DNA of 64,000 nt, from positions 434,001 through 498,000 of the forward strand of contig CANNCL010000001.1 in NCBI GenBank assembly GCA_947503155.1, read 5' to 3'. The translations under genes were made by a program, and so were the position numbers. Position 1 is the stretch's first letter; each line of letters opens with the position of its first letter. The DNA is from an uncultured Erythrobacter sp. (GTDB lineage: Bacteria > Pseudomonadota > Alphaproteobacteria > Sphingomonadales > Sphingomonadaceae). The notes beneath the pieces were generated by a model. It was not told the DNA's origin. It saw only the letters and a list, made by a program, of their open reading frames with translations, and ran no database searches. Of the stretch, positions 63,513 to 64,000 are shown in pieces.

Positions 63513-64000
63513 ATGGCGATTTCGATGGGAGGCGGGGAAACCCCCATGTCCGACATCAACACGACGCCGCTCGTGGACGTGATGCTCGTTCTCTTGATCA
63601 TCTTCCTCATCGCGGTTCCGGTCGCGATTCAGACGATCGAAAAGCTTGAGATACCGGTGTTTGAATCGGTGGAATCAAAAGATAAGGTTGAAAACCTGTC
63701 TCTCACCGTCAGCACAACAGATGCTAGCGGACGGAGCGCGGGTGAACCTGGTTTTGAAGGCGCAGCGCGTAATGGCGAGTGCCGCATCTACTTCAACAAC
63801 ATCACGCCGGTTTCTTCGACAGAGCTTTACGACCGGGCATTCAACCGTCTGGACACAATCGTCCAGCGCGCTGGCGGCCCAGAAGCGATCATGGAAGACC
63901 CCGATCAGATCCCACAAGTGCATATTCGCGGCGACGTGAACGCACCGTGGCGCTGTGTGGCAGGTACGATTTATAACGTGCAGGCCGCTGGCTATCCGAC
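63513..64000 (+). CDS. exbD: Biopolymer transport protein ExbD, 5' part (cut by window end)
   Basis: At least 162 residues, open to the window edge. One N-terminal helix with the ExbD/TolR proton-path aspartate ([20 protein letters not shown], residues about 15-34), then a periplasmic domain ([14 protein letters not shown] onward) with [23 protein letters not shown] 63513; the 134-base gap from exbB contains only the hairpin. Expected to form the motor with exbB and tonB. Confidence 0.9.
   Translation, partial: MAISMGGGETPMSDINTTPLVDVMLVLLIIFLIAVPVAIQTIEKLEIPVFESVESKDKVENLSLTVSTTDASGRSAGEPGFEGAARNGECRIYFNNITPVSSTELYDRAFNRLDTIVQRAGGPEAIMEDPDQIPQVHIRGDVNAPWRCVAGTIYNVQAAGYP

Overview
The window reads as one contiguous stretch of chromosome from an alphaproteobacterium of the order Sphingomonadales, most likely family Erythrobacteraceae. 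The evidence is the gene content: CtrA and DivK cell-cycle regulators, a sphingolipid-type serine palmitoyltransferase with its own acyl carrier protein, a DksA with a degenerate zinc finger, a malic enzyme-phosphotransacetylase fusion, and several small families typical of alphaproteobacteria (DUF3572, DUF4112, DUF2793, HIG1). Coding density is high, base composition is moderately GC-rich by eye, and no rRNA or tRNA gene was seen. The taxonomic call is inference from gene content, not from a marker alignment.

Layout. 1-6 kb: pyrophosphatase end, lptB-rpoN, ctrA, a mechanosensitive channel, trmB. 6-12 kb: maeB and mutS. 12-18 kb: beta-oxidation and cobalamin enzymes, gluQ, an HNH nuclease, a solute-binding lipoprotein, PilZ and DksA proteins. 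19-22.6 kb: a tightly packed minus-strand run (DUF3572, HAD, RidA, GDPD, GNAT), most junctions overlapping by 1-4 bases. 22.6-25.9 kb: divK, an orphan Pycsar-type membrane effector, ACP and spt. 26-27.4 kb: a candidate small RNA, then a gene transfer agent/prophage remnant reduced to a packaging-gene stub fused out of frame to a DUF2793 tail gene. 27.5-37 kb: OmpA-like porin, queC, hslO, argF-argD, a double cold-shock protein. 37-42 kb: lipid/alcohol oxidation genes and glnK-amtB. 42-49 kb: hydrolase, prfC, pheT-pheS. 49-55 kb: three AraC-type regulators, rplT-rpmI, hisN. 55-60.4 kb: prs, glpX, two paralogous secreted proteins, hom. 60.5-64 kb: a secreted protein and the tonB-exbB-exbD energy-transduction cluster, cut by the window end.

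Genes that work together. rpoN encodes sigma-54, and an exact -24/-12 sigma-54 promoter lies upstream of glnK-amtB, so the window holds both the sigma factor and a target. The ctrA promoter region carries paired GANTC methylation sites and a CtrA-like box, and divK lies 19 kb away, giving two parts of the cell-cycle phosphorelay. ACP plus serine palmitoyltransferase starts sphingolipid synthesis. TonB, ExbB and ExbD form the outer-membrane energising complex.

Points most worth a second look are the orphan Pycsar effector, the three-copy 36-bp palindromic unit inserted in frame in pheS, the GTA deletion scar with a candidate small RNA in front of it, the synonymous duplicate of the glpX tail, four tandem stem-loops with compensatory changes after hom, and two genes whose best start codons appear to be non-standard (ATC and ATT).
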